A stretch of DNA of 50,052 nt from assembly GCF_003236295.1 (NCBI RefSeq), contig NZ_POTW01000047.1, positions 1 to 50,052 of the forward strand. Reading direction: 5' to 3'. The notes under the pieces were generated by a model. It saw only the letters and a program-made list of their open reading frames with translations. It did no database searches and was not told where the DNA came from. The stretch comes from Jiangella anatolica. Lineage in GTDB: Bacteria > Actinomycetota > Actinomycetes > Jiangellales > Jiangellaceae. A program made the position numbers and the translations under genes. Shown one piece after another: positions 1 through 7,065 of this stretch. The stretch's first letter is position 1; the number at the start of each line of letters is the position of its first letter.

Positions 1-145
1 GGGTGGGACGTTCGAGCGACATCGAGTCCTCCATCGAAGGCATTCCAGCTCGCCCGACGTTAGTCCATCGACTGAACCATGTGACTTGCGATGTGAACGA
101 TTGGCATCAATGGGGCTACGCCTCTTGGCCAGGGGCGGTGCGAGA

Positions 146-1861
146 GTGCAAGATTCGCCAGTGGAAACCGCTGAGGTGAGCATCCATGGTGCTCTCGCCG
201 CTCTTCGCGGCCGGCTCTCCGGCGTGCAGTACCCGCTGGAGGTCAGCGACGCGGAAGACGCCCGCACGACGCGACGCGATCTGCTCGCCCAGCTCGACGA
301 CTACATCCTGCCGCGCCTGGACCAACTGGACGCGCCGCTGCTCGCCGTCGTCGGCGGCTCGACCGGCGCGGGCAAGTCGACGCTGGTGAACTCGCTGGTC
401 CGGCGCAAGGTCAGCGACGCCGGCGTGCTGCGGCCCACGACCCGCTCGCCGGTCCTCGTCCACCACCCCGACGACATCGGCTGGTTCGACGAGCTGCGGG
501 TGCTGCCTGACCTGCCGCGGGTCGCGATCCACGACCAGGCCGGCGGCGCGCTGCGGCTGGTCGCCGACGACGGGCTGCCGGCCGGCGTGGCCATCCTCGA
601 CGCGCCCGACGTCGACTCCGTCGTGACGGAGAACCGGACGCTGGCCGCGCAGCTGCTCGCCGCCGCGGACCTGTGGCTGTTCGTGACGACCGCGGCGCGC
701 TACTCCGACGCCGTCCCGTGGGACTTCCTGCGCGCCGCCGCCGAGCGGCAGGCCGCCGTCGCCGTCGTCCTCGACCGGGTCGCACCCGAGTCCGTCAGCG
801 AGGTCCGCGCCCACCTCGCATCGATGCTGGCCGAGCACGGCCTGGCCGACGCGCCCCTGCTGGTCGTGGAGGAGACCGCGCCGGACGACTCCGGCCTGCT
901 GCCCGAGGAGGCGGTCGCGTCGGTGCGGGCGTGGCTGGACGGGCTGGCCGCGGACGAGTCGGCGCGCAACGAGATCGTCCGGCGGACGCTCGACGGCGCG
1001 ATCGGCGGCGCGCTGCGCCGGCTGCCGAAGCTCGCCGACGCGGCCGACAACCAGGTGGCGACGCTGACCCGGCTGCGCGACGAGATCGCCCACGTCTACG
1101 GCAAGACGGCCAAGCGGATCGACGCCGCGTCCGCCGACGGCTCGATGCTGCGCGGCGAGGTGCTGGCCCGCTGGCAGGACTTCGTCGGGACCGGCGACTT
1201 CATGCGGTCGCTCGAGGCGAAGGTCGGCCGGCTGCGCGACAAGGTGACGGCGTTCCTGCGGGGCCGCCCGCAGCCCGCCGCCGCCGTCGAGGAGGCGATC
1301 GAGAGCGGCGTCGCCGCGATGATCGTCGAAGAGGCCAACCGGGCCGCCGAGAAGGCCGATGGCAAGTGGCGCGACTCCGCCGCCGGGCGGGCCCTGCTGG
1401 CCGGCGACGACCTCTCCCGCACCGCCGCCGACCTGCCCACGCGCAGCGCCGCGACCGTCCGCGAGTGGCAGGACGCGGTGCTGGAGATGGTCCGGGCCGA
1501 GGGCGCGGACAAACGGTTCAACGCCCGGCTGCTGTCGTTCGGCGTCAACGGGCTCGGGCTCGCGCTGATGATCGTCGTGTTCGCGTCGACGGCCGGGCTG
1601 ACCGGCGCCGAGGTCGGCGTGGCCGGCGGGACCGCCGTCGTCGGGCAGAAGCTGCTCGAGGCGTTCTTCGGCGACGAGGCCGTGCGGCGGCTGACCGCCC
1701 GGGCCCGCGCCGACCTGTCGCAACGGGTCGAGGAGCTGCTGCGGACCGAGTCCGCGCGGTTCACCGACCGGCTCGGGGGACTACCTGTCGAGGCGGGCGC
1801 GGGCGATGCGCTGCGGGCCGCTCTCGTCACCGTCGAGCAGGCCCGGGAGGACGCCGCATGA
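146..1861 (+). CDS. Dynamin-like membrane GTPase, first of a pair
   Basis: This is a large GTPase-type P-loop protein of about 571 aa. A Walker A/G1 motif (GGSTGAGKST) lies near residues 70-80, after a short helical N-terminus. A long alpha-helical region follows, then a hydrophobic hairpin near residues 460-510 (LALMIVVFASTAGL and VGVAGGTAVV), then a charged helical tail. P-loop, helical stalk and late paired membrane segment together resemble bacterial dynamin-like proteins, which remodel membranes; Streptomyces DynA/DynB, which stabilise FtsZ rings, are a known example of such a pair. The next gene encodes a second GTPase and overlaps by ATGA, so the two are translationally coupled and probably act as a heteromer. 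I prefer the GTG at 146 because GGGGCGG lies about 8 nt upstream; TTG 86, ATG 110 and GTG 176 are possible. The family assignment is inferred from architecture; the exact role is unknown. Confidence 0.8.
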   Translation: MQDSPVETAEVSIHGALAALRGRLSGVQYPLEVSDAEDARTTRRDLLAQLDDYILPRLDQLDAPLLAVVGGSTGAGKSTLVNSLVRRKVSDAGVLRPTTRSPVLVHHPDDIGWFDELRVLPDLPRVAIHDQAGGALRLVADDGLPAGVAILDAPDVDSVVTENRTLAAQLLAAADLWLFVTTAARYSDAVPWDFLRAAAERQAAVAVVLDRVAPESVSEVRAHLASMLAEHGLADAPLLVVEETAPDDSGLLPEEAVASVRAWLDGLAADESARNEIVRRTLDGAIGGALRRLPKLADAADNQVATLTRLRDEIAHVYGKTAKRIDAASADGSMLRGEVLARWQDFVGTGDFMRSLEAKVGRLRDKVTAFLRGRPQPAAAVEEAIESGVAAMIVEEANRAAEKADGKWRDSAAGRALLAGDDLSRTAADLPTRSAATVREWQDAVLEMVRAEGADKRFNARLLSFGVNGLGLALMIVVFASTAGLTGAEVGVAGGTAVVGQKLLEAFFGDEAVRRLTARARADLSQRVEELLRTESARFTDRLGGLPVEAGAGDALRAALVTVEQAREDAA

Positions 1862-3501
1862 GGAGGTGGCCCCGCCGCGACCGCGTCACGCTGCCGGAAC
1901 GGGTGACCGCGCTGCAGGAGGCGGTCGCGGCCGGCGGCAAGCGGCTGCCACCGGACCTCGCTGAGACGGTTCAGGTGGTGGTCGACCGCGCCGGCGAGCG
2001 TCGCCAGTTGTCGGTCGAGCACACGGTCGTCGCCCTGGCGGGCGCGACCGGCAGCGGGAAGTCGACGCTGTTCAACCGGATCGCAGGCATGGAGGTCTCC
2101 GTCGTCGGCGTCCGCCGCCCGACGACGTCGGATCCGCTGGCCATCGTGTGGGGCACGCAGGGGGTGATCCCGCTGCTGGACTGGCTCGGCGTGCCGCCGC
2201 GGCACCGGGTGGCCCGCGAGAGCGTGCTGGACTCCGGTGCGGGCGACGACCTCGACGGGCTGGTGCTGCTGGATCTCCCGGACCACGACTCCACCCAGAA
2301 GGCGCACCGCGACACCGTCGACCGTCTCGTCGAGATGGTCGATCTGTTCGTCTGGATCCTCGACCCGCAGAAGTACGCCGACGCCGCGCTGCACGAGCGG
2401 TACCTGCGGCCGCTGGCGTCGCACCAGGGCGTCACGGTCATCGTGCTCAACCAGATCGATCGGCTCTCCCGCGCCGACGTCGTCGAGTGCGTCACCGACC
2501 TGCGCGGGCTGCTGGACAAGGACGGGCTGGACGAGGTCCCGGTGGTCGCGCTCTCGGCGGCGACGGGCGACGGCGTCGACGTGCTGGTCGACCTGATCCG
2601 GACCGCCGTGACCAAGCGCCGCGCCGTCGACGAGCGGATCGAGGCCGACATCAGGATGACGGCCGAGCTGGTCGCGACCGCGGTCGGCTCCGGTTCGCCG
2701 GGGACGGTGGGCGACGCGGAGCGGCGGCGGCTGGCGTCGGCCGTCGTCGAGGCGTCCGGTGCGGACGTGGTCGCCGAGGCGGCGGGTCGGTCGTATCTGC
2801 AGCGGGCTCGGGCGGCGACCGGGTGGCCGATCACCCGCTGGCTGGGCCGGTTTCGACGCGCTCCGCTGGCGAAGCTGGGCGTCCGGGTCCGGTCGTCGGT
2901 GCTGACTTCTGGCGCGCCGGGAGACTCGGGCGGGCGGATCTCGTTGCCCGCGCCGACGCCGGTGCAGCGGTCCCGGTCCGACGCCGCCGTGCGCGAGTAC
3001 GGCGACGCGGCAGCCGGAACCCTGCCGCCGTCGTGGCGCGACGCCGTCCGCTCCGCCGCCGCGTCGGCCGGGAAGCGGCTGCCCGACGAGCTGGACCGGC
3101 GGGTCGCGGGGACCGACTTCGGCATCGCGTCGCGGCCGCGCTGGTGGCGGCTGTTCAACGCGCTGCAGTGGCTGGCGCTGCTGACGGCGGCCGCCGGGGT
3201 GCTGTGGCTGCTCGCACTGGCGGGCACGTCGTTCCTCCGCTTCGACGTCGCTGAGCCGTCGGTCGGCGGAGTTCCGGTGCCGACGGTGCTGCTGGCCGGT
3301 GGGTTGGTGCTGGGCGTGCTGCTCGGGTTGCTGGGGCTGGTGGCCGCGCGGCGCGGCAGCCGGCGCCAGGAGGCCCGCGTCCGCCGTCAGCTCCATGACC
3401 TCGTCGACGGCGTCGCCGCGGAGGTCGTCGTCCAGCCGATCGACGTCGAGGTCGGCCGGTACCGCGATTTCACGTCCGCGTTGGAGCGGGCCCGCGCCTG
3501 A
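1858..3501 (+). CDS. Dynamin-like membrane GTPase, second of a pair
   Basis: This 547-aa P-loop GTPase starts at an ATG inside the stop of the preceding gene (ATGA at 1858-1861). Visible motifs are G1 GATGSGKST (residues 62-70), a switch-I-like RRPTTSDP threonine region, G3 LDLPDHDS (about 138-145) and a G4-like NQID (about 198) in place of the canonical NKxD. Two hydrophobic segments near residues 434-458 and 471-497 form a C-terminal membrane hairpin, followed by a basic stretch and a short tail. The protein resembles its neighbour in layout but is diverged in sequence, as expected for asymmetric dynamin-like partners. Glutamine at the second G4 position may reduce guanine specificity; this is inferred from the motif only. 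Expression is presumably coupled to the first gene. Confidence 0.8.
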   Translation: MRRWPRRDRVTLPERVTALQEAVAAGGKRLPPDLAETVQVVVDRAGERRQLSVEHTVVALAGATGSGKSTLFNRIAGMEVSVVGVRRPTTSDPLAIVWGTQGVIPLLDWLGVPPRHRVARESVLDSGAGDDLDGLVLLDLPDHDSTQKAHRDTVDRLVEMVDLFVWILDPQKYADAALHERYLRPLASHQGVTVIVLNQIDRLSRADVVECVTDLRGLLDKDGLDEVPVVALSAATGDGVDVLVDLIRTAVTKRRAVDERIEADIRMTAELVATAVGSGSPGTVGDAERRRLASAVVEASGADVVAEAAGRSYLQRARAATGWPITRWLGRFRRAPLAKLGVRVRSSVLTSGAPGDSGGRISLPAPTPVQRSRSDAAVREYGDAAAGTLPPSWRDAVRSAAASAGKRLPDELDRRVAGTDFGIASRPRWWRLFNALQWLALLTAAAGVLWLLALAGTSFLRFDVAEPSVGGVPVPTVLLAGGLVLGVLLGLLGLVAARRGSRRQEARVRRQLHDLVDGVAAEVVVQPIDVEVGRYRDFTSALERARA

Positions 3502-3508
3502 CAGGTTT

Positions 3509-3514
3509 TAGAGT
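3509..3514 (+). promoter_or_regulatory. -10 box of probable leaderless promoter (epoxide hydrolase)
   Basis: TAGAGT fits TANNNT and ends 7 nt before the GTG at 3522. There is no Shine-Dalgarno sequence in between, so the transcript probably starts at or within a base of the start codon. The box lies just after the stop of the GTPase operon, giving the epoxide hydrolase its own promoter. Confidence 0.5.
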
Positions 3515-3521
3515 CGGCGGG

Positions 3522-4670
3522 GTGGAGCCGTTCCGCATCGACGTGCCCGAGTCCCAGCTCGACGACCTGCGGGCGCGGCTGCGCGCGACCCGCTGGCCGG
3601 AGCCTGCCACCGTCGCGGACTGGTCGCAGGGGGTGCCGCTGGAGTGGCTGCGCTCGCTGTGCTCGTACTGGGCGACGGGTTACGACTGGCGGCGGGTGGA
3701 GGGGTGGCTGAACGGGCTGCCGCAGTTCCGGACCGTGATCGACGGGCTCGGGTTCCATCTGCTGCACGTCCGCTCGCCGCACGACGACGCGCTCCCACTG
3801 GTGCTGACGCACGGCTGGCCCGGGTCGGTGCTGGAGTTCCGCAAGGTGATCGGGCCGCTCACCGATCCGGTGGCGTACGGGGGTCGTGCGTCTGATGCGT
3901 TTCATGTGGTGGTGCCGTCGCTGCCCGGTTATGGGTTCAGCGACAAGCCCGCGTCCGTCGGCTGGGGCGTCGAGCGGATCGCCGCCGCGTGGGCGACGCT
4001 GATGTCGCGGCTCGGGTATGAGCGGTACGGCGCCGTCGGGAGCGACTGGGGCACGACGGTGTCGACGTTGCTGGGGGTCGCTTCGGCGGACCGGATCGCC
4101 GGGATCCATCTGATGCCGCCGCTGGCCCCGCCCGACCCGGCGACGTTCGGCGACCTCACCGAGGCGGAGGAGTCGGCGCTGGCCGCGTTGCGGGAGGCGT
4201 CGGAGTGGGGGTCGGGGTACTCGCGGCAGCAGGCGACCCGGCCGCAGACCGTCGGGTATGGGCTGGTCGACTCGCCGGTGGGGCTGTGCGCGTGGATCGC
4301 GGAGAAGTACTGGTTCTGGACCGACCACCCCGGTTCGCTCTCGACCGTCGTGAGCCGGGACGAGCTCCTGGACACGGTGATGCTGTACTGGCTGCCCGCC
4401 GCCGGTGCGTCGGCGGCGCGACTGTACTGGGAGAGCATCCGCCAGGTCGACGAGTGGATCGCGGGCCGCGTGGGCGACGCCGTCGACGTGCCGACCGGGT
4501 GCACAGTGTTCCCGAAGGAGCTGCAGCGGCCGTCGCGGCGATGGGCCGAGCGGCGGTTCACGAACATCGTCCACTGGAGCGAGCCCGCCCGGGGTGGGCA
4601 TTTTGCCGCTCTGGAGCAGCCGGAGATCGTCGTGGACGAGATCAGGACGTTCTTCCGCCTGGTCCGCTGA
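3522..4670 (+). CDS. Epoxide hydrolase (EHN / alpha-beta hydrolase family)
   Basis: This 382-aa protein hydrolyses epoxides to diols, judged by family. The N-terminal epoxide hydrolase domain (residues 1-105) opens with PFRIDVPESQLDDLRARL and is followed by an alpha/beta-hydrolase core. Visible active-site elements are the oxyanion-hole motif HGWPGS (97-102), nucleophile Asp175 in GSDWGTT, and the C-terminal catalytic His in GGHFAALEQPE (about residue 357). Length matches the family. There is no signal peptide, so it is cytoplasmic. The GTG start is set by a TANNNT box 7 nt upstream, consistent with leaderless transcription. It stands alone and is probably a detoxification or catabolic enzyme; its substrate cannot be read from sequence. 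Confidence 0.9.
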   Translation: MEPFRIDVPESQLDDLRARLRATRWPEPATVADWSQGVPLEWLRSLCSYWATGYDWRRVEGWLNGLPQFRTVIDGLGFHLLHVRSPHDDALPLVLTHGWPGSVLEFRKVIGPLTDPVAYGGRASDAFHVVVPSLPGYGFSDKPASVGWGVERIAAAWATLMSRLGYERYGAVGSDWGTTVSTLLGVASADRIAGIHLMPPLAPPDPATFGDLTEAEESALAALREASEWGSGYSRQQATRPQTVGYGLVDSPVGLCAWIAEKYWFWTDHPGSLSTVVSRDELLDTVMLYWLPAAGASAARLYWESIRQVDEWIAGRVGDAVDVPTGCTVFPKELQRPSRRWAERRFTNIVHWSEPARGGHFAALEQPEIVVDEIRTFFRLVR

Positions 4671-4803
4671 CGGCTTCGGCCGGCCGGCTGCTCGACGGGG
4701 TTCCGCGGCGTGTGTGCTGTTGTCGGGCCCTGGGGGCGCCGGCCGAGCCGCACGGTCCTCCATGGCTCCGGTTCGGCAGGCCGCGGGCGGTCGTGGGCGC
4801 CGC

Positions 4804-4870
4804 GCGGCCGTGGGGCCCGTGCGGCCGTGGGGCCCGTGCGGCCGTGGACTGCACGGCCGTGGACTGCGCG
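4804..4870. repeat. Short GC-rich tandem repeat (15-17 bp period)
   Basis: GCGGCCGTGG recurs at 4804, 4821 and 4838 (17-bp period), with a shorter-spaced copy near 4853 and decaying copies beyond. It occupies the 454-bp gap between the epoxide hydrolase stop and ssb. I see no supported gene in this gap. Confidence 0.7.
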
Positions 4871-4911
4871 GTCGTGGGCCTCGCGCGGTCGTGGACCCCG
4901 CGCAGTCCACG
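4858..4911. terminator. Strong GC hairpin downstream of the epoxide hydrolase
   Basis: CGTGGACTGCGCGG (4858-4871) pairs perfectly with CCGCGCAGTCCACG (4898-4911), a 14-bp stem with a 26-nt loop. There is no T-tract, which is common for terminators in very high-GC actinobacteria. It would separate epoxide hydrolase transcription from ssb. Confidence 0.5.
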
Positions 4912-4999
4912 TGACCAGCCTCGGCCTCCCGCTGCGGCGGTACCGGCGGCGGTGCCGGTCCGTCCGTTCTTCCCCTCGGCCCGCGGGTTCGGGGCGCCG

Positions 5000-5037
5000 C
5001 TGTCCACAGGCCCCATGAGCTCGCCGAGTTGTCCACA
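5000..5037 (+). promoter_or_regulatory. Two DnaA-box-like 9-mers upstream of ssb
   Basis: CTGTCCACA (5000-5008) and TTGTCCACA (5029-5037) lie in direct orientation 29 bp apart. The second matches the high-GC actinobacterial DnaA-box consensus exactly and the first differs at one base. They sit about 90-125 bp before the ssb start. Two boxes are far too few for an origin; a DnaA-responsive ssb promoter is possible, as is chance. Confidence 0.35.
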
Positions 5038-5124
5038 ATTCGCCGAACCGGCCTTTCGATCGGACGCTCCGGCCGGAAGTCTCGTGATCATCAACCGCAT
5101 CGGTACGAGCACAGGAGACGTCAC

Positions 5125-6309
5125 ATGAGCGAGGTCATGATCACAGTCGTCGGGAACGTCGCGACCGAACCACGGATGGACGAGACGAAGAAGGGCGAGC
5201 GGTTCGCCAGCTTCCGGCTGGCCTGCAACAGCCAGCGGTACGACTCACGGACGCGCACCTGGGTCGACGACGACGCGTCCTACTACACGGTCTACTGCTG
5301 GCGGGCGCCGCTGGCCGACAACATCAAGACGTCGCTGCACAAGGGCGATCCGGTCCTTGTGTACGGCCGGCTGAAGAATCGGGAGTGGCGCGACGACAAC
5401 AACGCGATGCGGGTGTCGCCGGAGATCACCGCACGCAGCCTCGGTCACGACCTCTACCGCGGCATCTCCCTGTTCACCAAGGTCAGCCGGCAGCCGATCC
5501 TCCCCGAGGACGACGACGCGGTCGACTCCGTCCGGGCGGCCTACCTCGCCCAGGAGCAGGGTGTCGATCGGCGGACCGGTGAGATCCTGGCCGGTCAACG
5601 CCGGGCCGGGATCCAGCCCGCGCCAGGATGGCCACCCGACGGTGCGCGTCCGATGGACGGCGCCAGATCGATGGACGCCGGTCGGCCCGTGGCCGGAGTC
5701 CGGCAGTTGGCCAGCGCTCCATCCATGGACACGACACCGCCCGAGCTCCGCACCCGGCCCACCGGCGTCATGGTCCTCGACGCCACTCGCCCCGGCGAGA
5801 CCACACGTCCCGCGGACACCGCGCGATCGACGGACGCCCGGCGGCCGATGGATGCCGGGCGGCCGGTGGCCGGCGCGCCGCGGATGATGGATGGACGGCC
5901 CGTGGCGAATGTGCCGCCTGTGGACGGTTACTCCAATGGCGACCGGCCGGCGAACAGCGCTCCTGCCCAGGTCGGCGATCGGCTCACCGCTGGTGATCGC
6001 ATGACTGCCGACGACCGCATGATGGGCGGGAACCGGTCGTCGGGCCCAGACCCGGCGAATGACGGCGACCGCGCGACGGGCGAGGCCCGGTCGGCAACTG
6101 TCCCCGCGCCGGCAACGGCGGCGAACGCCGAGACAACGACAGCCGGCGCGGAGACGCCCCTGGAAGGTGCTGGGGCACCCGCGAAGCAGGCGTCGCCGCC
6201 GAGGGCGAAGACCGCCCAGCCCAAGGGCGACGGCGCACGCCCCGACGGGACCTTGCCGCCGCGTTCGACTGGTCGTGCCGGGCGCGAGAAGGCCGGCGTG
6301 AGCGGCTGA
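5125..6309 (+). CDS. ssb: Single-stranded DNA-binding protein paralogue with long low-complexity tail
   Basis: Residues 1-110 form an SSB OB fold (MITVVGNVATEPRMDE, FRLACNSQRYD, YYTVYCWR, DPVLVYGRL) that binds single-stranded DNA. The ATG at 5125 has AGGAGA 6 nt upstream. At 394 aa it is about twice the usual length. Residues 150-394 are low complexity, rich in Arg, Asp, Met, Pro and Ala, with degenerate PMDAGRPVAG-like repeats and a run of DRM/DRL units. The protein ends in GVSG, not the acidic DDDIPF-type tip that recruits SSB partners. Position just before ettA matches the conserved actinobacterial ssb-paralogue/ettA neighbourhood (M. tuberculosis Rv2478c/Rv2477c), so this is probably the accessory SSB (SsbB-like), not the essential one. 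The stop lies inside the first unit of a 95-bp tandem repeat. Confidence 0.88.
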   Translation: MSEVMITVVGNVATEPRMDETKKGERFASFRLACNSQRYDSRTRTWVDDDASYYTVYCWRAPLADNIKTSLHKGDPVLVYGRLKNREWRDDNNAMRVSPEITARSLGHDLYRGISLFTKVSRQPILPEDDDAVDSVRAAYLAQEQGVDRRTGEILAGQRRAGIQPAPGWPPDGARPMDGARSMDAGRPVAGVRQLASAPSMDTTPPELRTRPTGVMVLDATRPGETTRPADTARSTDARRPMDAGRPVAGAPRMMDGRPVANVPPVDGYSNGDRPANSAPAQVGDRLTAGDRMTADDRMMGGNRSSGPDPANDGDRATGEARSATVPAPATAANAETTTAGAETPLEGAGAPAKQASPPRAKTAQPKGDGARPDGTLPPRSTGRAGREKAGVSG

Positions 6310-6627
6310 CCCGGCTCTGCAGGGCGGGCTCGCGGCCTGACGGGACGTCGCCGCCGCGTTCGACTGGTCGTGCCGGGCGCGAGAAGGCCGGCGTGGGCGG
6401 CTGACCCGGCTCTGCAGGGCGGGCTCGCGGCCTGACGGGACGTCGCCGCCGCGTTCGACTGGTCGTGCCGGGCGCGAGAAGGCCGGCGTGGGCGGCTGAC
6501 CCCGGCCCCGCGGCGCCCGCGCACAGCCTGAGGGGACCTCGCCGCCCCGCTCGACCGGTCGCGCCAGGCGCGAGAGGCCGACGTCGGTGGCTGACCCGAC
6601 TCCGCGCCGCCGGCCGTCGGTGGCCCA
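6247..6627. repeat. 95-bp tandem repeat, about four copies, spanning the ssb stop
   Basis: Units begin GGGACNTNGCCGCC at 6247, 6342, 6437 and 6533, giving periods of 95, 95 and 96. Copies 1-3 are nearly identical over most of their length; the second half of copy 3 and copy 4 diverge. Copy 1 encodes the last residues of Ssb and its stop. Because 95 is not a multiple of 3, each added or lost unit changes the downstream frame, but the stop within copy 1 protects the protein. No spacer/repeat alternation is present, so it is not CRISPR. Confidence 0.9.
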
Positions 6628-7049
6628 CCACGGACCCCCCGATCCGTGTCCTCACCCGACGACCGGCGGCGCGGTCCCGGTCTGGCCGACCGGCGCCAGA
6701 TCCCTCGCCGCGGAGCCCGTGCCGCGCTCCGCGGCGAGGTCGGCGGGCGAGGTCGCCGTGCGAGCCTGCCTGTGACGGCAAATCGCGGGACGCCGGGACG
6801 CCGGAGCACCCACCGTCGCCGACGCTTCTGCCGCAGCCGCCGGCTACCACCGATCCGCAGCCCGACAGGAAGGGAGGACGGACCCACCCACCACTCACGA
6901 CTCCAGAAGCCTGATGACCAGCGCGAACCGTCGCCACAAGCCACGTCACGGCCGGGACCGTCCGGCATCGATGAGCCGAGTCGGCCGCGACGGCAGCCCG
7001 GGTCGTGCTCAGAGAGGGGACGCGGTCGTCTCGGGAGGGAGTGAGGCCG
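6628..7049. other. Non-coding stretch between the repeat array and ettA
   Basis: I see no supported gene here on either strand: open frames are arginine/proline-rich GC artefacts without ribosome sites. The only clear structure is the hairpin at 6704-6738. Confidence 0.5.
6704..6738. terminator. GC hairpin between ssb and ettA
   Basis: CTCGCCGCGGAG (6704-6715) and CTCCGCGGCGAG (6727-6738) form a perfect 12-bp stem with an 11-nt loop. There is no T-run. It is a plausible terminator for ssb transcription. Confidence 0.45.
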
Positions 7050-7055
7050 TACTCT
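7050..7055 (+). promoter_or_regulatory. Probable -10 box for ettA
   Basis: TACTCT fits TANNNT and ends 10 nt before the ettA ATG. No Shine-Dalgarno sequence lies in the last 15 nt, so a very short leader or a leaderless mRNA is likely. Confidence 0.4.
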
Positions 7056-7065
7056 TGGACTCGTT

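Noticed and set aside
4700-5018. Short frames between the epoxide hydrolase and ssb
   Set aside because: They consist of repeat-derived Arg/Pro/Gly sequence without ribosome sites or family resemblance.
5000-5037. DnaA boxes as a replication origin
   Set aside because: Only two boxes, no AT-rich unwinding region, and no dnaA/dnaN/rpmH neighbours.
6247-6627. Regularly spaced repeats as a possible CRISPR array
   Set aside because: Whole 95-bp units are repeated without unique spacers, there are no cas genes, and copy 1 is coding sequence.
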